This document shows, piece by piece, positions 11,107-23,140 of a stretch of 64,000 nucleotides of DNA. Made by a program: the position numbers and the translations under genes. The stretch's first letter is position 1. Each line of letters starts with the position of its first letter. Source of the DNA: Anisodus tanguticus (Eukaryota; Streptophyta; Magnoliopsida; Solanales; Solanaceae); the NCBI GenBank assembly GCA_034509755.1, contig CM067559.1, positions 32,478,032 through 32,542,031 of the forward strand. The letters run 5' to 3'. Under the pieces are notes generated by a model. That model searched no databases, was not told where the DNA came from, and saw only the letters and a list, made by a program, of their open reading frames with translations.

Positions 11107-14100
11107 CTACTGTCTGGCCCGCTTCAAGGTACAAGACGGGCATTTGTATTGCTTTATACTCTCAGCTTTAGCAGGTGTTATCTTCACACATTTTCCATGG
11201 TACCACTTCTCACAGATGTCGCAGCCGATCCAAAATTCATCAGCACTGTAATTCCCACCACAGCTTCCACAGAATGTTTCCCCGTGTTCTTCATCCTCCT
11301 CGTAACTTTCATCTGCTACCTTTGGAGTGCTTTTCGCCTGACCATCACTAGATCTCTGCACAAAACGGGGAAAATTGCATTTAACACATAAATAGTAGAT
11401 CATGACATACTGAGGAGAAACTAAAGAAACTCGATTATAGAGTATCATGGTGTTACTGATATTTTGCACTAATACTTCTAATACTAAGGGGACCTACCAA
11501 TTCATACAACAAATTAAAGCGAAGATCACATATATTGCTCATACTCTACAAAAATGTTACCGCACCCATATTGGATCCTCCAAATACACACTATTGTTGA
11601 AGGATCTGACACACAGCTGATGACATTTTTGGAGTTTCCGAGCAACATAGAAGGTAACCATAATGGCTTGGATGTTTTCCTCACCTTTATGATACTACCA
11701 CGTGATCTGCTCCCACTGTCTGCACTGGGCTTATCTTTTACAGGCTTTCTTTCTGTCACAACTTCAAAGACAGTGGGCACATCATTGATCAAGCTGAATA
11801 GACGCTTCCTGTCCAATATGTATGGAAAGTCAGGATAACAAGGACTTATTTGTAGAAAAGTTACACCACATAATAGAGACTTCCCAGGCAAAAGTTATAG
11901 AGAACCAAATTAGAATGGTTTAGTCGGGCCAGTGAGTTCCGGATACCAAATGGTTATACCCAAAAAAATGCTGCCACTGAATTTTGAATCTAATTCCCGA
12001 GGAAAAGACGATCAGACAAATACTATGAGAAGAGTAACTATGAGATCTCTAGGAAAGAGAGCGCCTTGGCAAACATGTGATAAGATCCGTGACATTCTTT
12101 TTCTCCCTATAACACCCCCTTGGGGTGCAACCCCCCAGGCTGCCCTTTATTTTAATCCACAAATGCATGTTCATTATCACTAGAAATGCAATCTATCATT
12201 AGAAAGATAAAAGTGTCTTAAGGCTTGTTATTAGCAGCAGCAGCTGTCCCCTAAAGAAAGTGGAACCAGAAGAAACTATCAAACCAGAAAACATAATGTA
12301 TTTCCTACATCTAAATAAAGGTAATGTTGTGGCTAGATAAGTCTACAGACCCTAGACCAAAGGACCGGAAGTAGACAGCCGCAAAGGGAAGATTCCGAAG
12401 CTTTTGCATGTTCAAGTTGCATAACTGTATAGGTTCCTCCAATTCACATGTCTAACATCCACAGAAGCAATACACAACTTTAAATAGAATGGTTAACTCT
12501 TCAGAAATCCAGGGGGCAAGCCATTGAAGAGATGGGATGTCTTAGCAAATAAAATTAAAAACTAGCAATACACCACACAACACATTCACAACAGAAATAG
12601 TTTCTCAGCGAAATCCAATACTTGAAGACATATATAAGGGCAGCCCGGTGCACTAAGCTCCCGCTATGCGCGGGGTCCGGGGAAGGGCCGGACCATAAGG
12701 GTCTATTGTACGCAGCCTTACCTCACATTTCTGTAAGAGGCTGTTTCCCCGGCTTGAACCCATAACCTCATGATCACATGGCAGCAACACTTGAAGACAT
12801 ATATAAGAAAGAGAAAATGATCCAATTACTTCGAGTCATGGCTTAAGTTGGTGAATGATCTATGGTACTCGCAAAAGATAAAAAACACATAAAGAAGTGT
12901 TATGCAGTGTACTTAATAGATCGAGAGTCACAAAGATGGACTTCAGAACTCGTATAACCAACTTTAAAAAGGTGGTACATGGACATGGAGTTACATGTAT
13001 TCAAGAAAATATTATAACTATTAGAGAATAGGAGAACAGAAACAGGAAAATACATCATTTAGTGAAGTCTTAACAATGCATAGCTATCCAACAGTTCCAT
13101 CTATAACTGAAAAGATGGTTCCTCTAAGTTGTCCACAATGACCAAATAGATACCTTAACTTTGCCAATGACCAAATAGATACCTTAACTTTGCAAAATTA
13201 AGGTATCTATCTGGTCGTTGTGGACATCTTAAAGGGGCCTCTCCCATGAAAATTTTTCTCGTAGAAAATGCACTATAAATGCCAAGAAATACTATGATCA
13301 GGCCCTTCCAACACATATCATAACATAGGCAGAATTAGACAGTACTCAGCACATACATTTACTGAAAGGTGAAAACAGCAACAATATTGTTTCTTGATTA
13401 AATATAGTTCAAGTAACTCATTTTCAGTGTGTTCCAAAGCATGCATTCTAATAATATCAGCAACAAGAATTAAGGATCCTCCTGCAAATTCATGTTCCGT
13501 ATTAAGAGTCAGTATCAAATACTATAGATTCCGCGGACAAGTTCTGCTTTTCTGTATTCCACAGAAATCTAGACTAATTGTGAGATGCAACCCCATTTGG
13601 ACATAGTGTTGATCTTGGTTTAGTGTGCTAACAGAACACCTCCATTACACAATTAAGACACATTGGCTGCAGAAAACCACTTTTCTCTCAAGAGATATCT
13701 CTATGAAGTCGTAACAAAAAAATAAAGCCATCTTTGTTCTAATATTTTCCTTAAATGTAGAAATCCAAAAAGAAAAAGTGCTTGATGAGATGTACAGGAA
13801 GTTCTTTGTCGATTTCTATCACTGAAAAACTTTACAGTGAGTGTAAAGAAGTAAGGAAGTCAATAAAAGCCTCCGGCTCTAACACATATGCCAAGGTCAA
13901 GTTGCACCAAAAACTAAGCAAATATACACATTTGACCTTTAGATTAACTACATTGTCCTTTTTGTTCTCAGAAACTCTTAGCTTACAATGGCTTTTTGGG
14001 ACATTGAAATTTCCTTGCTCAAAAACTAGAACATTCAAAGTATAGCCAATCAGCAACTTTACATCCAAAGAGAAAATTATCCTCCTTTTTTCATGAGACA

Positions 14101-15502
14101 TCAAAACCATAGCAGGAACCACATACAGGAAGGGAGAGAAAGGCGACCATAGTGAATAAGAACTCAGCATAGACTCTATTTAGAGAAACAGAGGAAAGTG
14201 ATCCCACATCTTCTTAAAGCGCTTCCAATTCTATATATGCTGGTTTATCTTAGTTAATACAGTAACAAACAAAAGAGTACCTTTCATTTCGGTTAAGACG
14301 AGCTCCAAAATAGAAAGACACAGAAAGCAACCAACAATCACCGTGAACAGCAACCAGGGAAAGCCAATCTCTACGATTCATTCCATCCCTGGCAAAATTT
14401 ATCCCAAGTGCTGGCTCTGGCAGCTCAGGTGGAACTTCTTCCGCAGGAAGGTTCACTTCCCAAGTCTCATTTGGATGTCCATACAGACACAAGTTTTCCT
14501 TCTCTACACCCAAGTAGTCACACATTTTAAAACAAAAAATAATCAAGACAAGTCACAACAGGTCTAATTAAAACTTTCTTTAAACAAAGATTTTCATTTT
14601 GCTCAAATTCTCCTTGTTAAGATTACAATAACAACCCACAAGTGGAGTCTAGGGAAAAAGTATATTTTCTCTAATAGAACCAATTTGACATAATACATAA
14701 AGATGCCCTCAAACTTGGCCTTAGCTGGCAAGTGCGCCCTCTAACTTTAGGTGTGCACAAGTAGGGACCTCAACTTGTTTCCACTTTATCAATTGAACAC
14801 TCCAACTTATAAAATAATCACACCTCCAAATTTTATGTGTCACGTCAGCATTTGTGTTTACATGTTCAACATTATACAAGTTGAGGTGTCTACTCGTGCA
14901 CACTCAAAGTTGCATGGGCATACTTGTCAGTTAAGGCTATGTTTGAGGCATGTTTATGTATTATGTCAACCGATTTTCCTCACACACTTTGAAGAATGTT
15001 AGAAAAATATGATTTTTTTTTCCAAGAGAACCAATTATCTTAGCTTTTTTTTTCTTGCCAAATGCAACCAATTTAAAAAACAAAATCTGAAATGTTTCAA
15101 TCAGCAGAAGTTGCAGAAATAACCAAATTTATAGACTAAGAAAGTTCATTTAATTTAGCATCAAATAATCTACCATTTTTTCACTGCAACCAAAAGCAAT
15201 AAATCGACGATCTATAAGAAACCCACAAAGTAAAATCAACTGAAAAATTACCTGGATCACACAGATTATAGAATTCATCCACATCTGAGAAAACCCAAAA
15301 CAAATTCACACTCAATTAATCAAGAAAATCAAGAATTACAAACCAAATGGTAAAAAAGATGAAAACTTTAAAATATTAATAATAATAATATGCATGAAAA
15401 AGAAGTACCATAAGTTAAAGCACGAACTATTCCAGCACGACGAGCACTGTAATCTTTATAGATCTCTTCTACAGTCCGAGGACTTGAAGAAATTGACGTC
15501 AT
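11107..15502 (-). CDS. Alfin-like PHD-finger protein, complete, 5 exons, 240 aa
   Basis: Exons in transcript order: 15502-15409, 15284-15252, 14503-14281, 11808-11685 and 11355-11107 (stop TAG). All introns are GT-AG with compatible phases, summing to 723 nt including the stop. The protein starts MTSISSSPRTVEEIYKDY and then has the Alfin N-terminal domain (FYNLCDPEKENLCLYG, PPELPEPALGINFARDGM, WLSLVAVH, KRLFSLINDVPTVFEVVT). A lysine/serine linker follows, with a C-terminal PHD finger whose zinc ligands are visible (FCGSCGG, CDICEKWYHGKCV, YKCPSCTLKRARQ). Alfin-like proteins are nuclear readers of H3K4me3 that regulate transcription; this function is known for the family and inferred here. Length is typical (about 240-260). 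The residues reading HGDCW and ETWEV differ slightly from common family forms. Introns 2 and 3 hold transposons but splice sites are intact. Confidence 0.95.
12639..12788 (-). mobile_element. Au-type SINE with 19-bp target duplication, Alfin-like intron 3
   Basis: tRNA-derived SINE. On the minus strand it starts near the tRNA-like B box (GGTTCAAGCC) and ends at the 'gcccggtgcactaagctcccgctatgcgcgg' side seen on the plus strand. Identical direct repeats of acttgaagacatatataag flank it at 12620-12638 and 12789-12807. It sits in intron 3 (11809-14280), away from the splice sites. Confidence 0.9.
13130..13226. repeat. Foldback (near-palindromic) MITE, Alfin-like intron 3
   Basis: Arm 13130-13159 (tgtccacaatgaccaaatag and on) pairs with arm 13198-13226 (reading to gtcgttgtggaca) over about 29 bp with two mismatches. 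Inside the left half, 'atgaccaaatagatacctta' is repeated (13138 and 13167). A folded transcript would form a strong hairpin. Confidence 0.7.
14687..14967. mobile_element. Mutator-like MITE, 281 bp, Alfin-like intron 2
   Basis: The terminal inverted repeat GACATAATACATAAA is present at both ends and then continues as ATGCC(C)TCAAAC. The flanks form a 9-bp target duplication, AACCAATTT (14678-14686) and AACCGATTT (14968-14976), with one mismatch. A 9-bp duplication fits the Mutator superfamily. No coding capacity is visible. Confidence 0.8.
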
Positions 15503-16140
15503 ATTTTTACCCTCCAAAAGAAAAGAAAAAAATGAAGGAGAATTTATATTCTGAGATCTAAGAAAAGAAGAAGGAAAAATTAATTACTGGGGGATCGATA
15601 TTGTAATATTGAAGAAGAAAAAAAAGAAGCAAAACATGAAATTAAGAAAGAGAGAGTAAGCTCATGTTTCGTGAGCAAAACATGAAATGATTTTTAGGCA
15701 AAACATTGTGGGCAGAATGGGTATTATGGTTATTTTATATTTTTTTTGTGTCACTTATGTCCTCAATGAAAAAGTAGGATAAAATTTTTGAATTTTTCAT
15801 AAAAAATTCTCAATCTGACATATTTAATGAGTTTTAGCTTTTCATAATTTTAAATACCAATTTATTTTTCTTTTTTATTTATATCTACCATTTAAAAAAA
15901 TCTTGACTTAAAATATTGACAATCTTATGAGTTTCGTTTAAAAGGAAACAAGTAATGAAAAACTAGCTTGATTATATGTATTAAATGCATAAAATATTTT
16001 TTATTTGGTGTAGAATAAAGAATGTGTTAAAACATATACCCTTATTAGCATTTTATTCAAAGAATTATACATGTAGGAAAATAATGAAAGGCTATTTTTA
16101 TTACACGTTTAAATATATTTTTTATATTTAATTTTAATCA
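15503..16140. other. Upstream region of the Alfin-like gene
   Basis: AT-rich, with no open frame that looks coding. Purine runs (gaagaagaaaaaaaagaag, about 15610) lie near the probable 5' UTR. 'aaaacatgaaat' is repeated at about 15632 and 15677. I could not place a convincing TATA box. Confidence 0.4.
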
Positions 16141-18290
16141 TTATATTATCATTTAATCATGTACATTTAAACATATTTAATTTTTTTTAAAAGGTAAATT
16201 TGTCTAAAAATTATGAAATTAAACTTTCTTATATTTTCTCATATTCCATTAATTAATAATTATATTAAATTATAATTTTTCCAAGAAAATATAAAAGATT
16301 TGGTTTAATGTATACTATAACAAGAGTTATATATGTAAAAATTAATTTTGTAGTAAAATAATAGCATAAGATAGTATATTACTTGTAAGATACATTGTAT
16401 GCTAACAATAAATTTGACTTGGTTAAACATACATCATTAAAGGATAATATCACGAATTAAATTAAATTAAATTTTGTAACTAAATTTTAAACATATTTAA
16501 TTTTTAAAATTATATAAATTCATATAAAAATTATGGAATTAATCTGATTTATATTTTTCTCACATTCTATTAATTACTATTTTTTATTTTTTTCTAAAAA
16601 ATAGAAGAAATAAGATTTGGTTTACTACCTATACTATAATAACAACAACAACATACCCAGTGAAATCCCACAGCGTGGGATCTAGGGAGGGTAGAGTGTA
16701 CGCAAACCTTAACTCTACCTTGGTAGGTAGAGCGGTTGTTTCTGAGAGACCCTCGAGTCAAGACAAAGCACAAGCAAAATAAGACAAACAAAGCGACTAA
16801 GTCATGATAGTGATACATATACTATAATAAGAGTTATATGTGTGTGGCTTGGATATGTAGAAAATAATTTTTGATATAAATATAGCCAAAAAATGCTATA
16901 TTTGATTACTTTTATAATTACATTATTTTTGTTGGATACAAACCAAAAATTTGACTCAGTTGATCCATCAAATGCAATCATTTGATAGTCAACTAAACAA
17001 CTATAAGAATTATAAAAAATTAAAAAAATTAAGACTGTAATACTAACTATTTTTGTGATAGAACTATGACACAAAATAATACATTTAATAACATGTATAA
17101 TTATATTATTTTGGTTTAATTATAATAAAAAATTCACTACTTACTCACACTTACTCGTTTACGTAGCTAACTCCTACAAATGAACTTACTATCGTATAGT
17201 AGCTAATGTTCGTAGTCTCATCCTAAAAAGGTTTTTTCTTTCTCCGGATATACTCTCAACTTTCCCTGCTATCCTATCAACATGTCAGTCTCATGCGATA
17301 ATATAGGTACTATATATTTAGCCAAATCATTAATATTTTTATATACACTTGTGTAAATCATTCATGTCCTATTGTATATTATGGGTTGATTTAAATCATT
17401 TCTTTATAAATTTAACTTTGTTAGGTTATTCTTTCAAGCGGATAAATATGTTTTGATTTACCCCACTTGATAAATGAAGTTATTACAGCTCAGCGGTAAC
17501 CAACCCAATCTTATGATCGCCAGTTCACAGGTTTGAGTCTGGCCCGCGTTACAAAATTTTATTTTTATTTTTTTCAATTTGAACATACATCATTAAAGGA
17601 TAATATATCGGAATAAAATATTTTTTGTAACTAAAATTACAAAAATGTGTTTGAAAAATGGATAAACTTCTTCAAAAAATATGAAACTAATTTTTTAATA
17701 TATTTTTCTCACATTTCATTAATTAACAATTATTTTAATTTTTGGTTATTTCTTAGAAATTGGAATAAATAAGTTATGGTTTACCAATACTACATATATA
17801 TATATATATATATAGCCTAAAATAGTATATTTGAATAGTCATATAATCACATCAATTTTGTTGAATGCTAACCAAAAATTCAACTTGATTGATTGGTTGA
17901 ATGCAATCATCTGATGATCAACTAAGTCAACTATAGGAATTAGAAAAATTAAGGAATTAAGTCTATAATACATTTTTTTGTAATGACACTGCGACATAAG
18001 TTAATAATTACATTGCATAACATGTATAATCACATTATTTTGGTTGAATTATAACAATAAATTCACTATTTACCCATATTTACTCACTTACATTGTAACT
18101 TCTATATACGAACATGTTGTCGTATAGTAGCTAATGTCTCGTGCGAGAACGTAGTTACAATATATTCAATCAAAATATTAATTTTTTCATATACACTTGT
18201 GTAAATTTTTAATGTCCTATGTTGTTGTATATTATGAGTTGACTTAAACCATTTTTTTATACACATACCCTGTTAAGACAAATCATCAAC
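16141..18290. repeat. Diverged direct repeats, AT-rich, units up to about 0.9 kb
   Basis: Three successive stretches (about 16180-16450, 16500-17430 and 17560-18290) share ordered blocks: 'atgaaatt' then 'tttctcacattcattaatt', 'ggtttac' then 'tactata', 'caactaagtcaactat' then 'ggaattagaaaaattaa', and 'cgtatagtagctaatgt'. The last is followed by 'catatacacttgtgtaaat'. The middle unit is interrupted by a LINE tail at 16643-16817. An (AT)n run lies at about 17790-17812. No coding content was found. Confidence 0.65.
16643..16817 (-). mobile_element. RTE LINE 3' tail fragment with 13-bp target duplication
   Basis: Starts with (CAA)n on the plus strand, then 'tacccagtgaaatcccac', 'agggagggtagagtgtacgc' and 'cttggtaggtagagcggttg', the same 3' end as the LINE at 6464. 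Identical flanks tatactataataa lie at 16630-16642 and 16818-16830. It is either a severely 5'-truncated LINE or a SINE sharing the LINE tail. Confidence 0.85.
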
Positions 18291-18559
18291 TTGAAGACTT
18301 GTTGTATTTTAATACTTCAACTTGCAAATATGGCGGATTTGATGCTTCAACTTGAAAAGATGGTGAATTTGCAGACTTCAACATGTAGATACAGTGGCCT
18401 TAGTTTTGACTTGAGGAGTTGACGAATTTGAGGACTTCAACTTGAAAACCAACGGACACCTCTTGCGAGATTTTCAACCTAGCAGATATTTTATTTTTTG
18501 GACCGTGCACAGTTTATACTCTTGCGGGCTAGGAGTAACATGTAGTTCATGCTCGTACA

Positions 18560-19235
18560 TCAAAGAGCGCTTTAACTTGAAGATTTAGCTCCAATTTAAA
18601 GAGCTTTGCAACTTGAAGATTTGTCTCAAATATGAGGAGCTTTGCAATTTGAAGATTCAGCTCGAACTTGATGAGCTTTGCGATTTGAAGTTAGCTCAAT
18701 TTTGAGGAGCATCGTGATTTGAAGACTTAGCTCAATTTTGAGGAGCTTCGCGATTTGAGAATTTGACTCGTAATTTGATGAGCTTCGTGACTTGAAGAAT
18801 TAGCTCAAATTTGAAGAGCTTCACAATTTGAAAATTTGGCTCGTAATTTGATGAGCTTCATGACTTGAAGATTTAGCTCGAATTTGAGGAGCTTTGCGAT
18901 TTGAAATTTGGCTAATATTTTGATAAGCTTCGTGACTTAAAAATCTAGCTCGAATTTGAGGACCTTCATGATTTAAAAAGCCAGCTCATAATTTGATAAG
19001 CTTTGTTACTTGAAGATTTAGCTTGAATTTGAAGGGCTTTGTGACATGCAGTTTCAGCTCGTGCTTTAAGGAGTGTTATATTTTGTAGTTTAGTCTCGTG
19101 CGTCAATGAGCATTGCAACTTGTAGTTTAGGCTCGTGCAATGAGAAACATTGAACTTGCAGTTTAGGCTCTGCCATTAAAAGCATTGCAACTTGCAATTT
19201 AGGCTCATGCGATGAGGAGCATTGTAACATACATA
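18560..19235. repeat. About 40-bp degenerate tandem array
   Basis: About 16 imperfect units follow the pattern 'gaggagcttcgcgatttgaagatttagctcgaattt'. The first dozen or so are close, and the later ones drift to 'gagcattgcaacttgcagtttaggctcgtgcgatga'. The array ends just before gypsy-type gag remnants and may be part of that element's internal or LTR sequence. Confidence 0.75.
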
Positions 19236-19299
19236 GACTCTTCGGTTTCATCTTCAGATTCAGACTTGCCCCCACTATAGAGTTTTTCTACATGTTCAT

Positions 19300-20632
19300 C
19301 TTTGTGAGGCTCACAAATAGTCAACCATTGATATCCACTTGTAGCTATGCTTAATTCCATATCATGCGCACAGGTGGCCGACTTTTCAAATGTACTAGGC
19401 TTTATTTCTTACATTATGTAGCGAAGACCCTAATTTATGCCTTGAATGCATATTTTAATGCTAGAAGTTTCACTAAGGCAATCTTCGCAGTGAGCCTCAA
19501 CCTCCTCCAACGATTTATGAAGTCAATAACAGGCTCATTGTCATGCTGACATGCATTTGTAAGTTCAATCACACTAATGATATTCCTTGTACTATAAAAA
19601 AGATTGAGGAATTCTTGCTCCAGCTACTCCCAACTATTTATAGAATCAGGTTCTAGATCTTTTTACCAATCAAAAGCATTTTCTTTGAGAGATCGGATGA
19701 ATTGCTTGACGAGATAATCACCATAAGTTCCAGCATCGTTGGAAGTGTCAACGAAGTGCGCTATGTATTTTTTGGGATTTCCTTTGCCATCAAATTATTT
19801 GTACTTAGGAGATTGATATCCAGCATGCATCTTCAAGTTATCAATCCTTGGAGGACTCAGATTTATCTTTGATGGCCCTCATGATGAAGTCCTTCAATTG
19901 GTCAACATGAATCAGATGTTCAGTGGAGACTTGGATCTCTTTGATCGTTGTTGTTTGCTTTATGGGAGCTCTCATTTCTCTTGAATTTCAGGAAGCTTTA
20001 TAGGTGTTTGACTTGTTGCTCTCTCATCCATGCTCTCCATCTTATTTGTCATGTTGGAAAGTTTAGCATCTTGCTCTTGCACGTTCTTTTTCAACCCTTC
20101 AACTGCTTTAGTCAAACCCGCAAGTCGTTCTTCTATAGTGGAAGCTTCAATCGTCATTGTTTGCACGACCACCATGGAGGATGAAGAATGATATGAATCA
20201 GTACTTGAATAGATCTTGGACTAGGAGCATCTTGATAGCAAATTGGAACATATCTAGTGCTTAAGACATCACCATTTTCTTGCATGAAGGGTTGTTGGAC
20301 TTACAATAGCATTCTTGTGGTAGATTAAGTTGAGTTAAAGTTCCTTCAACCACCTGTACAATATTATTCCCTTCTTTTAGCATGGGGGAAGAGGATATCA
20401 TTCCTTTTGGAGAAAATGAACCAGAAACATGAATTGACTTGGATGGTACTTGGAGCACTTGTTGTCCTAGCGTTTTGATTTTGCTTCTTTTCATTTGGTC
20501 AATAATCTCCATGATAGCTTCCGATCCACTTTTAGAGTGAGTATCCGCAATAACATCGGATTTGGGGTTGATCTTCAGTTGAGTCATTTGGATGTTCTTC
20601 AACTTTTAAAAGAAGAATCAGAGGTAGAGATT
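19300..20632 (-). pseudogene. Gypsy gag remnant
   Basis: Open pieces at 20602-20261 and 20175-19972 give a polar N-terminal region with a heptad-like stretch (LAGLTKAVEGLKKNVQEQD). Farther on (about 19830-19500) the minus strand encodes the retrotransposon gag pattern FIRSLKENAFDW, then EQLEQEFLNLFY and PVIDFINRWRRL, with stops inside. This fits the Retrotrans_gag family. It is not functional. Confidence 0.7.
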
Positions 20633-20655
20633 ATCTCACTGGGCGTGCCAGAATT

Positions 20656-21558
20656 TGTAGACAATAAAATTCGCATCAAAAAAATAATAATCAAGATAGG
20701 AAAATATCGCAACAATCGTAGTATTTGATTTCAAATATGAGTGCTACAATTTTTATGAATCCTATGATTCATCTTTTCGATAATAAATTCAAGGGCCTGA
20801 AGCTTGATCTTGAACTTGGTGAATTTGATCTTTCACTTGTACTTGAATTCAAGAAATTTTGAGTTTGGTCTTGAATTTGGTAGTCTTGATCTTGACTTGT
20901 ACTTGAATTCAAGGGCTTGCAGCTTGATCTCGAATCTTCGTCTTGATCTCTAGAACTTGTAGAGAAATATTTGAATGTTTGAATGCTTGTAGCTTGTAGA
21001 GAAATTTGCGACGTTTGGTCCACGAGCTTTCTATGGCTTCTTGTTAAAATTCTTAGCCCTTTTTTTTGAATAATGAGGACCCCTATTTATAGTTGTAGGA
21101 TGGAGGAATTGCGATAAGGACAAACTTCTTTCTACCAATCAGATTGCAGTTGACATGACAATATTTGATTCTTTGGAACATGTCACTCATACACGTGGCG
21201 CATTTTCATTGGCGTTTGATTTTGACTAGGCATGATACATCATATTAACACGTGGCATGATCATATTGGTTTCTTTGCTTGACTTGGCATGCCACGTCAT
21301 TTGACACGTGGCACCAAAGTGGGCCTCTAGAATAAGATCTTGGGCTTGGCAAAGTGGACTCATCATTTGTAGCTCAACTGAATGGACTTAGCCCAATCGA
21401 ATTGAATTATTAATTAAATCTATATTTATTGGACTTAAATAATTAATTCAATTATATTAATTCATAATATTTATATAAAATATGAACTAATATATCTTAA
21501 ATTTAATATAATCAGAATTTCTCATGAATTTAAATTTAATAAAATTTCGTTATCCACA
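20656..21558 (-). repeat. Gypsy-type LTR, 903 bp
   Basis: Bounded by TGTGG...TCTACA on the minus strand (TG...CA). The inner edge lies 5 bp from the primer-binding site. A TATA box, CTATAAATAGGGG, occurs on the minus strand at about 21081-21093, suiting an LTR promoter. Repeated 'cttgaattcaagg' and 'ttgatcttga' motifs fill 20790-20960. The outer edge is inferred from the dinucleotide only. Confidence 0.55.
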
Positions 21559-22028
21559 GTTTCAAATATAAAGAAGAATTTTGACGACTGATGGACTTTG
21601 GGCATTTAGTTGATTGGATTTAGTTTAAAAAAGAAACCTCATAGACTCATAGTCACACGGTCATACGCATACCATATACCAAGCAACTAATTGACGGCCA
21701 AACCTACTATTGCTATTCACTGTTCTCTGGAGTTCCAAGTGTAAGTTACTTTAGCGTGGAGATAAATTACGATATTCTCACCATACGATAACTATCATTG
21801 ATTCTTAAATACTTGTTTATATGTCTGATCTGCAATTTAGTACAAATGAGTTGTGATGAATCTGTTCATTCTAAATAATTTTGTATCCTGATGTCCATTT
21901 TTCTATGAGGCTAGAAGCTATCTATAGCTATTCTCCCTGTGTTTTAAAGTAATTATTTAAAGGTCTCTCAGTTATTTCTTTAACTAGGTAATTTGTCCGC
22001 CCTTCCGCGCAATCATAATGACTTTGTT
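21559..22028. other. Intergenic stretch, nothing identified
   Basis: About 470 bp between the gypsy LTR and the solo LTR. No sizeable ORF, repeat or RNA gene seen. Confidence 0.4.
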
Positions 22029-22033
22029 GAACT

Positions 22034-23135
22034 TGTTGGAAATTAGCCTTTGACGGGAGTTGCGATCGACCAACTTTAACGGCTTAAACACTAGTGTTAC
22101 GTATGTTGGAGAATCCGGTTCTTCACACATGCATGATCTACTAAGTACGTAGATAACTGTAGGGCCAAGAATCGTCAAATTTCATTGAGAAATGAAAGAG
22201 ATATTGGTTCACGAAGTAAGGTGTTTGAAGCATGGAAAAGTGTGGTGTGTGATCAATTCTCCCTCATCGGTAGAGGAAGAAAGAATTGTTGTGTATATAA
22301 GACTCGAAATTGGTTTGGGGTTTGGGACCCTAAGGGGTATCCCATGTGTTTAACGGAGGGAGGACCTAGATGTGCTTCGGTTCAAGGAAAGACCACACGC
22401 GCGCCGCCGCCGCCCCGCCCGGTCCGGCTCCGGAACCGTTATCTTTTGGGCCGAGAGAACTTTGATGAAGTACGGATTTGGACCGAATTCTTTCGGATGT
22501 ACGGTTTGGTCCCCCGAAGTTTCCGAAATTCGAGAATTTGGCGGACACGAACGAAACGTCCGGACTCAATTCGGCCATTTATTTTGGGTGAATTACACCT
22601 CTATAATGGCCAATCCGTTGGTATTTCTCTCCTTTAATTTGGTGGCTTTACTACATCCATAATGGTCATTATTTGGCCAATAATGGCTGTTATGGAGGCA
22701 GTCAAACAGTCTCTTCCTCACCTATATAAACACCCCTTACACCATTGTTGAGACACACTTGATATACACGAAAATATACATCCAGAAATCAGTTCTTCCT
22801 ATAGCTTCCAAGCATCATTTCGTTATTCAATATTCTTCACTGTAGCTCTTGAGTTTCCTTTGCTCAATTGTTCCATTGTTGTTTTATCTTGGGAGACAAA
22901 TTGTCCGGGACGTATAAAGGATACATACGGGGAAATATTGTCTTAAGGACAGAGTGTCACACTCGACTCAGCAAAAATCAAAGCAGTTTCCGATCTTCTT
23001 GTTCAACAAATATTGTAATTTCAGTTTTGTTGTTATATTCTAATTTTCAGTTTTTCTAGTTGAATTGTAATTTCAATTCTTACATAAGCAGTTACTTGTA
23101 ATTTCCATTTCCTGCAAATCCTTGTAAACCCAACA
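22034..23135 (+). mobile_element. Solo LTR, 1102 bp, Copia type
   Basis: Begins TGTTGGAAAT and ends ACCCAACA, flanked by the exact 5-bp target duplication GAACT (22029-22033 and 23136-23140). A TATA box (CCTATATAAAC) lies at 22721-22731. A CpG-rich block sits at about 22395-22440. No internal coding sequence is attached, so it is a solo LTR left by recombination. It shares the 'cttgggagacaaattg' to 'cactcgactcagc' block with the solo LTR at 51028-51913. Confidence 0.9.
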
Positions 23136-23140
23136 GAACT

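Larger units (their letters stand above)
19236..21558 (-). mobile_element. Partial Ty3/gypsy retrotransposon (5' LTR, PBS, gag)
   Basis: Minus-strand element. A probable 5' LTR occupies 20656-21558, a primer-binding-like TGGCACGCCCAGTGAGA follows at 20633-20650, and gag remnants run down to about 19300. No protease, reverse transcriptase or integrase follows, and the 40-bp array lies where pol would begin. It is truncated or rearranged, and the outer target site could not be checked. Confidence 0.65.

Noticed and set aside
17480..17560. tRNA-like stretch ('agctcagcggtaa' then 'ggtttgagtctgg')
   Set aside because: Box A and B likeness only; acceptor and anticodon arms do not pair well. At best a tRNA-derived SINE or pseudogene.
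18560..19235. CRISPR-like array
   Set aside because: Units are contiguous and degenerate without unique spacers, in a plant genome; it is a minisatellite.
22185..22662. Overlapping open frames up to 150 codons in the solo LTR
   Set aside because: They lie inside a TG...CA-bounded solo LTR with a target duplication, span the CpG-rich block and show no domain.
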